Shown here: positions 1 to 8,100 of the stretch, piece by piece
Layout: each line of letters starts with the position of its first letter
Numbering within the stretch: position 1 is the first letter of the stretch
DNA from: an uncultured Eggerthellaceae bacterium
GTDB taxonomy: Bacteria > Actinomycetota > Coriobacteriia > Coriobacteriales > Eggerthellaceae
Reading direction: 5' to 3'
Length of the DNA: 22,700 nucleotides
NCBI GenBank assembly: GCA_934630905.1
Contig: CAKTXN010000020.1
Location: forward strand, 1-22,700
Position numbers and translations under genes: made by a program
The notes under the pieces: generated by a model
Seen by the model: only the letters and a program-made list of their open reading frames with translations
Told to the model about the DNA's origin: nothing
Databases searched by the model: none

Positions 1-19
1 AAAATGTAGCAAAGGAATT

Positions 20-85
20 CGTTCCGCTGCCAAAGACAGCTGGCACCGAAAGGTTTAATCGCAATTGCGGCCTGCCGAGGTGGTC
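20..85 (+). promoter_or_regulatory. Ribosomal protein L10 leader (autoregulatory mRNA element)
   Basis: The RNA upstream of rplJ contains blocks typical of the L10 leader family: CCAAAGACAGCTGG near 30-43, TTAATC at 55-60 and CCTGCCGAGG at 71-80. It lies just ahead of a hairpin/T-tract and the rplJ ribosome binding site. In the known family this RNA binds the L10-L12 complex, so that excess protein represses its own operon. The exact boundaries are estimated by eye, because no covariance search was possible. Confidence 0.65.
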
Positions 86-114
86 ATGACGTGCGAATAT
101 GTGCGATTTTCACG

Positions 115-150
115 ACCCCTGCTGTCTTATGACACGCAGGGGTTGTTTTT
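115..150 (+). terminator. Attenuator terminator between L10 leader and rplJ
   Basis: CCCCTGC at 116-122 pairs with GCAGGGG at 136-142. An inner TGTC/GACA stem with a TTAT loop (123-134) and a single bulged C complete the hairpin. TTGTTTTT follows at 143-150. This is the form of an intrinsic terminator placed 52 nt before the rplJ start, which fits premature termination controlled by the L10 leader. Its role as attenuator is inferred from position. Confidence 0.65.
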
Positions 151-202
151 ATACGATCCCTCTTGCGCGGAACCTGTTGGCGCAAAGAAGGAGGTGTACG
201 AT

Positions 203-688
203 ATGCCAAATGCACAAAACGTTGCCGCTCTTGAGCAGCTGAAGGCTGACCTGCAGGGCGTTACTGCTGTTTGGGCTATTTCTTTCAACGGCCTGTCCGT
301 TAAGGATTCCGAGACCCTTCGTCGCAGTGTTCGCGAAGCAGGTGCTGTTATGAAGGTGTGCAAGAACACCTTGATGCATCGCGCTCTGGCTGATTTGGAC
401 ATGGCAAACATGGACTCCGTTCTTGAAGGTCCGTCCGCTTTTGTTTTTACTTCCGAAGATCCCGTTGCTGCCGCTAAGGCCGTCAAGGACTTCGCAAAGG
501 AAAACGAGGCCGTTGTCCTTAAGGGTGGTTTGATGGACGGCGCATTCCAGGACGCTGCTGCTGCAGAAGTTATTGCTTCTCTTCCTTCCAAGGATCAGTT
601 GCTCGGCCAGATCGCTTGCTCTCTTACCGGTGTTGCTTCTCAGCTGGCTATCGCCATTGGCGAAATGTCCGAAAAGGAAGCTGCATAA
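203..688 (+). CDS. rplJ: 50S ribosomal protein L10
   Basis: Encodes 161 aa of ribosomal protein L10, the base of the L12 stalk of the large subunit. The stalk recruits translation factors, and L10 binds 23S rRNA and L7/L12 dimers. The protein has the family N-terminal globular domain, with a VCKNTLMHRAL stretch that matches the conserved K-N-T/S-L-x-x-x-A-L motif. The Ala-rich C-terminal helix GVASQLAIAIGEMSEKEAA anchors L12. The start is the ATG at 203, because AAGGAGG lies directly upstream (188-194). A longer in-frame reading from 65 would run through the leader and attenuator and is not credible. It is followed 101 nt later by rplL, the usual rplJL order. Regulation by the upstream leader is expected. 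Confidence 0.97.
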   Translation: MPNAQNVAALEQLKADLQGVTAVWAISFNGLSVKDSETLRRSVREAGAVMKVCKNTLMHRALADLDMANMDSVLEGPSAFVFTSEDPVAAAKAVKDFAKENEAVVLKGGLMDGAFQDAAAAEVIASLPSKDQLLGQIACSLTGVASQLAIAIGEMSEKEAA

Positions 689-789
689 AACATGCCGCTT
701 AGCGTGGCAAACTGAAGTCCACCAAAAAGTGGCAAAAGAAAATATACGCATCGTCGCTTAATATGAGCGACCCTCGAAAGGAAACCAAA

Positions 790-1161
790 ATGGCTCTTAC
801 TAATGAAGAGATTATTGAGGCTCTTAAGGAGAAGACCCTCATTGAACTCGCCGAGCTTCGCGACCTGATCTGCGAGACCTTCGGCGTTACCGCTACCGCT
901 GCTGTTGCTGTTGCTGCTGGCGACGGCGCTGCTGCTGCTGCTGAAGAGAAGACCGAGTTCGACGTTGTTCTCGAAGGCTTCGGCGACAACAAGATCCCCG
1001 TTATCAAGATTGTTCGCGAGCTGACCGGTCTGGGCTTGAAGGAAGCTAAGGAAATGGTCGAGGGTACTCCTAAGGCTATTCTCGAGGCTCAGCCTAAGGA
1101 CAAGGCAGAGGAAGCAAAGGCAAAGCTGGAAGAGGCTGGTGCTGCTGTTTCCTTGAAGTAA
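790..1161 (+). CDS. rplL: 50S ribosomal protein L7/L12
   Basis: Encodes 123 aa of the multicopy stalk protein L7/L12, which binds elongation factors and stimulates their GTPase activity. The three-part architecture is clear. An N-terminal dimerisation domain (about residues 1-33) is followed by an Ala/Gly-rich hinge (about 34-52). The C-terminal factor-binding domain carries the conserved KIPVIKIVRELTGLGLKEAK region and ends in SLK. The start is the ATG at 790 with AAAGGA just upstream. The in-frame ATG at 763 would add nine residues unlike the family. It sits downstream of rplJ and is closed by terminators at 1152-1211. Confidence 0.97.
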   Translation: MALTNEEIIEALKEKTLIELAELRDLICETFGVTATAAVAVAAGDGAAAAAEEKTEFDVVLEGFGDNKIPVIKIVRELTGLGLKEAKEMVEGTPKAILEAQPKDKAEEAKAKLEEAGAAVSLK

Positions 1162-1183
1162 GTCTTACTTCAAGAGTTTTTCT
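1152..1183 (+). terminator. Inverted repeat overlapping the rplL stop codon
   Basis: CTTGAAGTAAG at 1152-1162 and CTTACTTCAAG at 1164-1174 form an 11-bp perfect inverted repeat whose left arm contains the last codons and stop of rplL. AGTTTTTCT follows. It may be a first, weaker terminator or a 3'-end-protecting hairpin placed directly before the stronger terminator at 1186. The single-base spacer means the real loop must open at least one pair. Confidence 0.45.
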
Positions 1184-1185
1184 GG

Positions 1186-1211
1186 GAGCCACCCTTCGGG
1201 GTGGCTCTTTT
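1186..1211 (+). terminator. Intrinsic terminator of rplJ-rplL
   Basis: GAGCCACCC at 1186-1194, a TTCG tetraloop at 1195-1198, and GGGTGGCTC at 1199-1207 form a 9-bp perfect stem. TTTT (1208-1211) and a further T-rich run follow. The UUCG-type loop is a standard stable hairpin cap. Confidence 0.92.
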
Positions 1212-1256
1212 GCGTTTTCGGGCTTTTTCGTTTCGTCCCGTGCGTTTGTTTTTTTC

Positions 1257-1334
1257 AAAATCGTTCACAGTTATTAAAAAAGAGAGGTTAATCGGGATAA
1301 AGTCCCGAAAACGAAGAACTGTGAACGATTTTTT
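1257..1334. repeat. Structured 16-bp inverted repeat with internal hairpin
   Basis: AAAATCGTTCACAGTT at 1257-1272 is the exact reverse complement of 1317-1332. The 44-nt interior holds a second hairpin, CGGGA (1293-1297) with TCCCG (1303-1307), and the right arm runs into a T6 tract (1329-1334). The element lies between two convergent terminators and belongs to neither. It could be a small RNA with a rho-independent end, a MITE-like relic or a bidirectional terminator. No coding content is credible in it. Apart from this element, 1212-1432 shows nothing I can name. Confidence 0.6.
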
Positions 1335-1432
1335 GTGCGGCTTGAGCTTATGGGGGAAGTTCGTGGCTCCGCTGCGCATTCCCGTGGTGGTGCGCTCGAC
1401 CATGCCAGGCAGTAAAAATGGCACCGAACACG

Positions 1433-1457
1433 AAAAAGGCGGCTCCGAAGAGCCGCC
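1433..1457 (-). terminator. Intrinsic terminator of the NhaC-family transporter gene
   Basis: GGCGGCTC (1438-1445), CGAA loop, and GAGCCGCC (1450-1457) form an 8-bp perfect stem. On the minus strand the stem is followed by TTTTT (1437-1433), about 85 nt after the stop codon of the minus-strand gene. Confidence 0.87.
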
Positions 1458-1542
1458 CAATAGGAAGCGTATAGTGGAAGCATCCGTTCCACCCAATGAG
1501 GCATCCCAAGTGCTTCCTGGAAACTTCCCAAGCAGCTAAAAG

Positions 1543-3084
1543 CTACTTCACGGAAACGCCCACCGTCTTCTTGAGCACGGCAAGCGCGGCCACAACCAGC
1601 ACAATGCCAACACCTAGGCAGATAACAGCGTTCTGCACGAAGCCAGCAACAATGAAGCACACGAACGAGATAACCGCAACGGTAATAACGTAAGGCAGCT
1701 GCGTGGAAACGTGCTCAATGTGGTTGCAGTTTGCGCCGGCGCTTGCCATAACCGTGGTGTCGGAAATGGGGGAGCAGTGGTCGCCCGCAACCGCGCCCGC
1801 CAGGCACGCGGAAATGCCGATGGTCAGCAGCGTGGGCTCGGCGGTAAAGATGGGCAGCACAATGGGAATCAGAATGCCGAACGTGCCCCAGCTGGTGCCC
1901 GTAGCAAACGCCAGACCCCATGCCACCAGGAAGATAATGGCGGGCAGCATGGCGAACAGGCCAGCAGCTGCGCCTTCCATCAGGCCGGCAACAAAGACAT
2001 CGGCACCCAATGCACCAGTCATGCTCTTCAGCGTAACGGCAAACGTCAGAATCAAAATGGCGGGAACCATGGACTCAAAGCCCTTGGTCATGCACTCCAT
2101 GGCGTTCTTGAAGCTTACCACGCGGCGGCAAATCAGGAAGATGATGGAGAAAATCACTGCAATAAGCGAGCCCCACGGCAGACCGACGAATGCATCGGTA
2201 TCGCCGAACGCGGTGATGATGTTGCCGCAGTTGTCGGACTCGGGATCCCAGAAGCCACCCACGAACAGCAGGCCGCACACGCACATGATGATCAGGAACA
2301 CAATGGGAATAAGCATATCCCACAGCGTGGCCTTGGAGTTCTCAATGGGCGTGTCGTTGCCCAAAGAGCCCAGGTCGCCGTCTTGGTACGCGGCCAGCTC
2401 CGCCTTCGCCATGGGGCCGTAATCAAAGCCCATGACCGAAAGAACAATAACGAACACAATGGTCAAAAGCGAATAGAAGTTAAACGGAATGGCGCTGATG
2501 AACAGGCCAATGCCATCGACGTTTGGCAGGCTTTGCGCCACGCCGGAAACGGCAGCAGCCCACGATGAAACCGGCGCGATCATGCAGATAGGGGCGGCGG
2601 TGGCGTCAATCAGGTACGCCAGCTTCGCGCGCGAGACCTTCTGCTCGTCGGTCACAGGGCGCATGACCGAGCCAACGGTCAGGCAGTTGAAGTAGTCGTC
2701 GATGAAGATGAGCACGCCCAAAATGAACGTGGCAAGCGATGCACCCACGCGGCTCTTCACGTTGCGAGCAGCCCATTTGCCGAACGCCGCTGCTGCGCCC
2801 GTGGTGTTCACCAGCGCAACCATGATGCCTAGCATGACCAGGAAAATGAAGATGCCGGCGTTATCGGCCACGGAAGGAATCAGACCTGTGGTAACAACGT
2901 CTTCGCCTTCTCCAAATTCGCCGTTCACAATGGTAGTCACCGTGGCAACGGGGTCGAAACCGGTCAGAAGAAGGGCACCAACCAGGATGCCAATGAACAG
3001 AGAACTGAACGTCTCTTTCGTGATAAGCGCCAAAACAATGGCGACGATGGGGGGCACTAATGCCCAAAATGTATTGACGAACAC
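1543..3084 (-). CDS. NhaC-superfamily transporter, probable lysine importer
   Basis: Encodes a polytopic membrane protein of 513 aa of the Na+/H+ antiporter NhaC family. It has about 11-13 hydrophobic segments, an acidic/Gly loop near FGEGEDVV, and the family motifs LIFIDDYFNCLTVG, ATGTSWGTFGILIPI and GDHCSPISDTTVMASAG. A complete lysine riboswitch precedes it on the same strand. Members of this superfamily under L-box control have been predicted to be lysine transporters (often called LysW), so cation-coupled lysine uptake is the best call and simple Na+/H+ antiport the alternative. I chose the GTG at 3084, because AAAGAAAGGG lies six nt upstream and the next residues (FVNTFWALVPPIV) begin the first membrane helix. 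The ATG at 3132 has no ribosome binding site. The gene is monocistronic, with its own promoter and terminator. Confidence 0.92.
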   Translation of the reverse strand: MFVNTFWALVPPIVAIVLALITKETFSSLFIGILVGALLLTGFDPVATVTTIVNGEFGEGEDVVTTGLIPSVADNAGIFIFLVMLGIMVALVNTTGAAAAFGKWAARNVKSRVGASLATFILGVLIFIDDYFNCLTVGSVMRPVTDEQKVSRAKLAYLIDATAAPICMIAPVSSWAAAVSGVAQSLPNVDGIGLFISAIPFNFYSLLTIVFVIVLSVMGFDYGPMAKAELAAYQDGDLGSLGNDTPIENSKATLWDMLIPIVFLIIMCVCGLLFVGGFWDPESDNCGNIITAFGDTDAFVGLPWGSLIAVIFSIIFLICRRVVSFKNAMECMTKGFESMVPAILILTFAVTLKSMTGALGADVFVAGLMEGAAAGLFAMLPAIIFLVAWGLAFATGTSWGTFGILIPIVLPIFTAEPTLLTIGISACLAGAVAGDHCSPISDTTVMASAGANCNHIEHVSTQLPYVITVAVISFVCFIVAGFVQNAVICLGVGIVLVVAALAVLKKTVGVSVK

Positions 3085-3176
3085 CGTTTTCCCTTTCTTT
3101 AATGGAGAGCCTGCGTGCCCTGCGCGCATCATGGCTCGCCAAAGGATCGGTGCGTCAACGTCCCTTGAACCAAAAC

Positions 3177-3341
3177 CATGACAGCTCTCCGCTTGCTTTT
3201 GCGACAGTGAACAGGGTGTTTCCCTGAACCCCAGGGCCGGCGCACGGGAATGCGGTGCGGTCCTTCGGCGATGCGTCCCTTTCCCTTCCCGCTTTCCCGA
3301 ACGGTGGTGAAGGTACTGATGGCGATCGCGCCTCCGTCATG
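3177..3341 (-). promoter_or_regulatory. Lysine riboswitch (L-box) aptamer
   Basis: Read on the minus strand, the leader shows the conserved lysine-riboswitch blocks in order: GACGGAGGCGCG, ATCAGTACC, GGGACGCATCGCCGAAGG, an AGGGAAACACCCT hairpin, CACTGTCGC and GGAGAGCTGTC. The ends pair as P1: CATGACGG (3341-3334) with CTGTCATG (3184-3177), 8 bp including one G-U. The length of 165 nt is normal for the class. It starts a few nt after the predicted transcription start and precedes a NhaC-family gene, a known type of L-box target. No T-tract terminator lies between the aptamer and the GTG start, so control is probably of translation initiation. Segment GGAGAGC (3190-3184) can alternatively pair with GCTCTCC (3110-3104), next to the ribosome binding site. 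Confidence 0.88.
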
Positions 3342-3354
3342 TATCTATCCGCGC

Positions 3355-3383
3355 ATTATAGTAAACCGCGTGGCAGATGCCAA
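3355..3383 (-). promoter_or_regulatory. Promoter of the riboswitch-NhaC unit
   Basis: On the minus strand, TTGGCA (3383-3378) and a perfect TATAAT (3360-3355) are separated by exactly 17 nt. The start point would fall near 3348, just before the riboswitch P1 stem. This is the best sigma-70-type promoter in the window. Confidence 0.8.
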
Positions 3384-3431
3384 TGTATAAGAATGCCATT
3401 CTTGCGTTAAGGGTAGGTTTCTCAGGCGAAA

Positions 3432-3440
3432 TGGTATACT
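3432..3440 (+). promoter_or_regulatory. Extended -10 promoter of the RACE gene
   Basis: TGGTATACT has the TGn extension before a TATACT -10 box. No good -35 lies 16-18 nt upstream, as is usual for extended -10 promoters. Transcription would begin near 3447, giving a leader of about 37 nt with the AGAGAGG ribosome binding site at 3471-3477. It is divergent from the NhaC promoter, about 50 bp away. Confidence 0.5.
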
Positions 3441-3483
3441 TCGAGAAAGGGAGGAAGCGTCGGGGTTCGAAGAGAGGTAAGCC

Positions 3484-5019
3484 ATGGACGTGACGTTGTA
3501 CATTTCGGGTGAAGACGGCAAACGGGAAGTGGTGGTTCCGGAAGGGACGACCGTTCTTGCGGCGATTCGCGATGGCGGCGAGCATTTGGACGCGCCGTGC
3601 GGTGGCATTGGCCGTTGCAAGAAGTGCCGGGTTCTGGCAAGCCGTAAGGGCGTGGTGGGCTACGAGCTTGCCTGCCAAAACGTTGTTGAAGACGGCATGG
3701 AAGTAATTCTGGAGTCGCCGAAGGACATGGTCGTGAGCGTTGCGGGCGCGTTTGAGGCCTGGCCGCGCGATGAGCGTGATTGCGAAGAGGGCCTAGCGCT
3801 TGCGGTGGACATTGGAACGACTACGGTTGCCATGCGTTTGATTGACCTGAAGACGGGCGACATTTTGGCTACTACGGGCAAATCGAACCCGCAAATTGCC
3901 TATGGCGCCGATGTGGTGAGCCGTATTTCCGCGTGCGTGGATGGCATGCTTGAGGCGCAACGCGCGCTGATCTGCAACGCGCTTGCTTCTATGGCAAAGC
4001 AAGTGTTCAAAGACGCAAAGGCAACTCCTGAACAGGTGAAACGCTTCCTTATTGCGGGCAACACCACCATGGAATCTTTGGCGACGGGCGTGGATCCGAC
4101 CCCTATTGGTACGGCACCTTACGAGGCGCTTTCGCTTTTCGGCGGCCCCGAAGCGCTGGCCGACCCGTTCTTCGATGCGCTACCGAAACCGATTTTCGCG
4201 CCCTGCCTGGCGGGTTACGTGGGCGGCGACATCACCTGCGGCATTATGGCCGTGCATCTTCTGCAGAAAGATGCCCCCACGCTGCTGATTGACCTGGGCA
4301 CGAACGGCGAAATGGCGCTGGGCTGCAAGACGGGCGCGGTTTCGTGCGCCACGGCGGCGGGCCCGGTGTTCGAGGGCGCTAACATCCGCTGTGGCATGCC
4401 GGCGTATCCGGGCGCTATCTCGAAGGTGGTCATCGACGAGGGCGGCCTGAGCTATTCCACGATTGGCAACGCGGAGCCGGTGGGTATTTGCGGCACGGGC
4501 CTGATTGACGCCATTGCGTGCCTGGTGCGCTTGGGCGTGGTGGATGAGACGGGCCGTTTCGCCGATGAGGACGAACTGCCCGAGCATTTGGCTGCCTGTT
4601 TGGACGAAGACGACGACTGCGTGTTCTTCCGCATCCATGGCGATGTGGTGGTAAGCCAGAAGGACGTGCGCTGCCTGCAGTTGGCGAAGTCGGCCGTACT
4701 TTCGGGCGTGCTGGTTATGATTGAAGATTTGGGCATTGAATGCGATGACATTCAGGAAGTGCTGATCGCAGGCGGTTTCGGCGAGTATTTGAACCTGGAA
4801 AACGCAGCTGCCATTGGGCTTTTCCCGTCGCAACTTTTGCCGCGGACGCGCAGCGTTGGCAACTCTTCGCTTGAGGGCGCGACCCAGGCGGTGCTGTCGC
4901 ATGCGGCAGCCGACGCCCTGAACAGCGTTTCTGCCGAGTGTCGCTATATTGAGCTGTCCACCACGCCGGCTTTCAACGAGTACTACGTGGAGAACATGTA
5001 CTTCGAAGACGAGGAATAA
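3484..5019 (+). CDS. RACE-type reductive activator of corrinoid enzymes (2Fe-2S/ASKHA)
   Basis: Encodes 511 aa. Residues 1-80 form a plant-type ferredoxin domain with ligands C39, C45, C48 and C64, the CGGxGxCxxC pattern plus a distal Cys, for one [2Fe-2S] cluster. From about 105 to 480 runs an ASKHA ATPase-like domain with ALAVDIGTTTVAMRLIDL (D109-T114), AGNTTM, LIDLGTNGEMALG, GICGTGLIDA and AGGFGEYLNLENA. Such proteins use ATP to drive electrons onto inactive Co(II) corrinoid proteins and restore Co(I) in methyltransferase systems such as O-demethylation. The protein is compact compared with the 600+ aa members and lacks a long linker. No corrinoid protein or methyltransferase is adjacent, so its partner must be encoded elsewhere. 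The start has AGAGAGG at good spacing. It stands alone between the divergent transporter and addB. Confidence 0.9.
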   Translation: MDVTLYISGEDGKREVVVPEGTTVLAAIRDGGEHLDAPCGGIGRCKKCRVLASRKGVVGYELACQNVVEDGMEVILESPKDMVVSVAGAFEAWPRDERDCEEGLALAVDIGTTTVAMRLIDLKTGDILATTGKSNPQIAYGADVVSRISACVDGMLEAQRALICNALASMAKQVFKDAKATPEQVKRFLIAGNTTMESLATGVDPTPIGTAPYEALSLFGGPEALADPFFDALPKPIFAPCLAGYVGGDITCGIMAVHLLQKDAPTLLIDLGTNGEMALGCKTGAVSCATAAGPVFEGANIRCGMPAYPGAISKVVIDEGGLSYSTIGNAEPVGICGTGLIDAIACLVRLGVVDETGRFADEDELPEHLAACLDEDDDCVFFRIHGDVVVSQKDVRCLQLAKSAVLSGVLVMIEDLGIECDDIQEVLIAGGFGEYLNLENAAAIGLFPSQLLPRTRSVGNSSLEGATQAVLSHAAADALNSVSAECRYIELSTTPAFNEYYVENMYFEDEE

Positions 5020-5022
5020 GAA

Positions 5023-5050
5023 GGCGCTTCGCCCTTGCTGGGCAAGCGCC
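5023..5050. other. GC-rich hairpin after the RACE stop codon, no T-tract
   Basis: GGCGCTT (5023-5029) plus GCCC (5031-5034) pair with GGGC (5040-5043) plus AAGCGCC (5044-5050), giving 11 bp with one bulged C and a 5-nt loop. No run of T follows on either strand, so it is not a standard intrinsic terminator. It could stabilise the RACE mRNA 3' end, or act in rho-dependent termination, before addB begins about 120 nt later. I found no clear promoter in 5051-5172. Confidence 0.4.
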
Positions 5051-5172
5051 GGGTCGCAAGCATCGAAAGGTGTGCTCGGGATTTTCGCCGCCTTCGCTTC
5101 GCATCTGTCGGGCGCTTCGGCCGGTAGAGAACGACGCAAGGGCGCAATGGCGTTAGAGGAAAGGAGTTGCCC

Positions 5173-8100
5173 GTGCAGGAAATCGCGTGGGTGTCATATG
5201 ATGGAGCGTTGCAAGACGCGTGCGAAACTGCGGGGCAACTTGTTTCTGAACAGGGAAAATGCGTTTTCTTAGTGCGTGACTTTTCGAGCATTGCGCCTGT
5301 GAAACGGGCGCTGGCGGCATCGCATTGCGGCTTTGGCGTGCAAGTGGCAACGTTGGCATCGTGGGTCGAGGATCTGTGGCAGCTGCATGGTACGGGTGCT
5401 CCTTTCGTGTCGACGTTACAACGCTCCATGACGGTGCGCCGCGCGTTGCAGCAGCGTTTCGATGCGGCCGAAGCTGCCGTGAAGGGGCGCGAATCGGATG
5501 CGGATGCGCGGACGGCGGCTGGCGCGGCCGATGTCGCGGGCGCTGACGCGGCGGACGCTACCGATGCGGCTGCGGCTGCGCAGGGTCAGGCGTTCACTCC
5601 AGCCGAGGGCATGGTGCGTTTGATTGTGCGCCTTTTGCGCGAGTGTGCGCCTTTCTTTACTGAAGAAGCATTTGAACACGCGATTGAACAGGTGTTTTCC
5701 CAAGGCGTGGCAGCTCTTCCCGTATTGAGCGCGGCGGAAAAAGAGATTGTCGTGCTCGTGCGGTGCTGCCTTGCGTATCAAGAAGAGCTTGGTTGCATTG
5801 AGCCGGCGCTTGCGTGTGCGAATCTTGCGCAGCAGGGGGCGGTTGCTCAAACGTCCGTCGTGCTGCTTGACTGCAATCCCACGCCGGCGCAGGAGCTTTT
5901 GCTGGAAAGTGCAGCGGATGCAACTTTGTTCCGTGTATGTGCATGTGAGACTACTGAATCTGCGCGCAACAGCGAATTGTCCCAGCTCAGCGCAGCGCTG
6001 TATCATCCTGATTATACGAACCCCCTTGCGCCAACGGGCCGTGTGCGTTTTGCGTTGCCCATGGGCGCGTACGCGTCACCGGCGCTTTTGGCGGGCGAAC
6101 TTGAGCGCCTGGCTCATGACGGCAACAAAACCATTGCCGTTTCTTGCTTTGACCCCGTTGCAACATTTGAACTGATGGCTCCGCGCTTGCGTGTCCGTCA
6201 TATCGCATGCAGTGTGCGCGGGTCGGTTCCGCTTGCGCGCACGGCGTTTGGCGTGGCGTGGTTGTCGTTGGCGCAGTTTTTGCAAGACAGCAGCTTTGAA
6301 AATGCCGCGATGGCCAGCGATTATGCTCTCAGCTCGTTTTCGTTTATGAGTGCGGCTGCCGCCGCCGAGGCCGATGCATCGTTGCGTGGGTGGCGCGGTT
6401 TGAACCGCGATTACGCTTTGAGTGTTGCATGTTCGCGGCAAAAAGAGCAGCATGCGGAATTTCTAGAAGCCATGGCGCGGGGTTGCTATGCAGACGCGCT
6501 TGAGTATCAGTGCGCGTGGATTTCCAAGCAAACGCGCTGGTCAGAGGTGTTTCGTGAAACGCAGCTTGCTGCCGCCGCATACGCTTTGGAGGTACAGCGC
6601 TGCGTGAGCGAAATGGAGCTTTCGCAAGAGATTGCGCTTGCAGCATTCGCGGCGGCTGCCGTTGTTGTTGCCGCAAGAAGTGAATTGAACGAAGAAGCGA
6701 TTGCGTCGGTTTCGCTTATGAGCTTGAATGACCTGGGGAAATGTCTTCCTGCTTCGTTTGACGCGTGCGTGTTGGCCGACTTGTCTGCCGATGCGTACTC
6801 GTTGGATAACGATGAGCAGGCAATTGACACGCTGCTGAAAAAATGCGGCTGCTATCAGCCCTCACGTAAAATTGAGCAGCTGCGCGCGTCGTTCTCGTGC
6901 GCTCTTGCTGCTGCAAGAAACCAGCTGCTGATTCATCGCGTGCTGAAAGATGAAAAGACCGACAATCGGCGTCCCTCTGCGTTGTTTGACGAGGTAGTGG
7001 ACTGTTATCGCTCCGATCCGAAGAATTACAAGGAGCTTCACGAATTATGGGGCGTGTCGCATAACCTTGAGCCGTTTGTTGCGAGCTTAGGCGAAGAATG
7101 CATGACGCAGAATTGCACGGAAACGGGTCAGGTTCCTGCGCTTCAGACCAAGGCTGACGTTGCGGCAGACGGGAAAGGCACGAGCGACTCTGGGGAAGAG
7201 GCGGCGGCTGTTGCGGGCGTTTCCTGCGAAGAAACGCCCGCTTTTGATGGCGGACCTCAAGTCTCGTTCGAGCTTTCCGCAGGTGAAGATCGTGTTTTTC
7301 TTCCGAGTGCCTACGATGTTACCATGGCGCGCCCCGCTCATCTTTCGGCTTCCGCTATTGAGGTGTACCTTGAATGTCCGTTCAGGTGGTTCGTGCACAA
7401 CCGCTTGGGCACGGCGCAAGTTCGGGCATCGCTTGATGCGCGGGCACGGGGTACGTTTGCGCACGGACTCCTTCGCGATTTTCACGAGGCGCTGCGGCAG
7501 GCGGGGCGGGTGCGTGTGACGCCTGAAAACGTTGAAGAGTCGCTGATTTTGTTCGATTCGTTGTTTGACCAGCGTCTTCAGGCGGAGCGCGAGCGAAACG
7601 ACAGAGGTCGGTCGATGGCGTATTTCCCGCTGAACAACCGTGAGTTGCTTGAGGTGCAAGCGTTTCGCAAGACGCTCAAAGGCTTTGTTTCGTGGGAAGC
7701 GTCGTTTTTGCCAGAATATCATCCGCTGGCGGGGGAATTCTCGTTCGGGCGCGATGAAGAGCTGATGTATGCGGGGTATCCCCTGGTGGGAAGCGTTGAC
7801 CGCATTGATGTGGATGATCGGGGCAACGCGGTCATCCTTGATTACAAGGGCTCGGCGGGCGCAGGGTACAACCATTTCACCAAGGAGACGAAGGAAGCGG
7901 CGGCCGACGCAGCAGGCGCTGGCTCGGCGGCTGCCAGCGCGGGTGCGGCTACAGGTGCCGGCTTGGCGGCGGGCGGCGCTGGCTCGGCTGCAGGCGCGGC
8001 TGCGGGTGCGGCTGCCGCGGGCGACTCGCGCGCTGGTGCGGCTGCGTGTGCGGACGGCATTGCGCTTGCGACCCTTCCCCAAAAAGTGCAGGCGCTCATA

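Noticed and set aside
1711..2568. Plus-strand 285-aa frame opposite the NhaC gene
   Set aside because: His/Gln/Gly-rich shadow. The membrane protein on the minus strand carries the family motifs, terminator and riboswitch.
3177..3341. T-box or other riboswitch class for the NhaC leader
   Set aside because: No T-box sequence or specifier loop. The ordered L-box blocks and the closing P1 stem fit the lysine class.
4180..5139. Long minus-strand frame opposite the RACE gene (319 aa)
   Set aside because: Antisense to a gene with unambiguous motifs. The composition (His, Arg, Gln, Asn runs) is typical of a GC-bias shadow, and there is no family motif.
7087..8082. Minus-strand frame opposite addB (331 aa)
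   Set aside because: Arg/Ser-rich shadow of the Ala/Gly-rich insert and nuclease region, with no ribosome binding site or recognisable domain.
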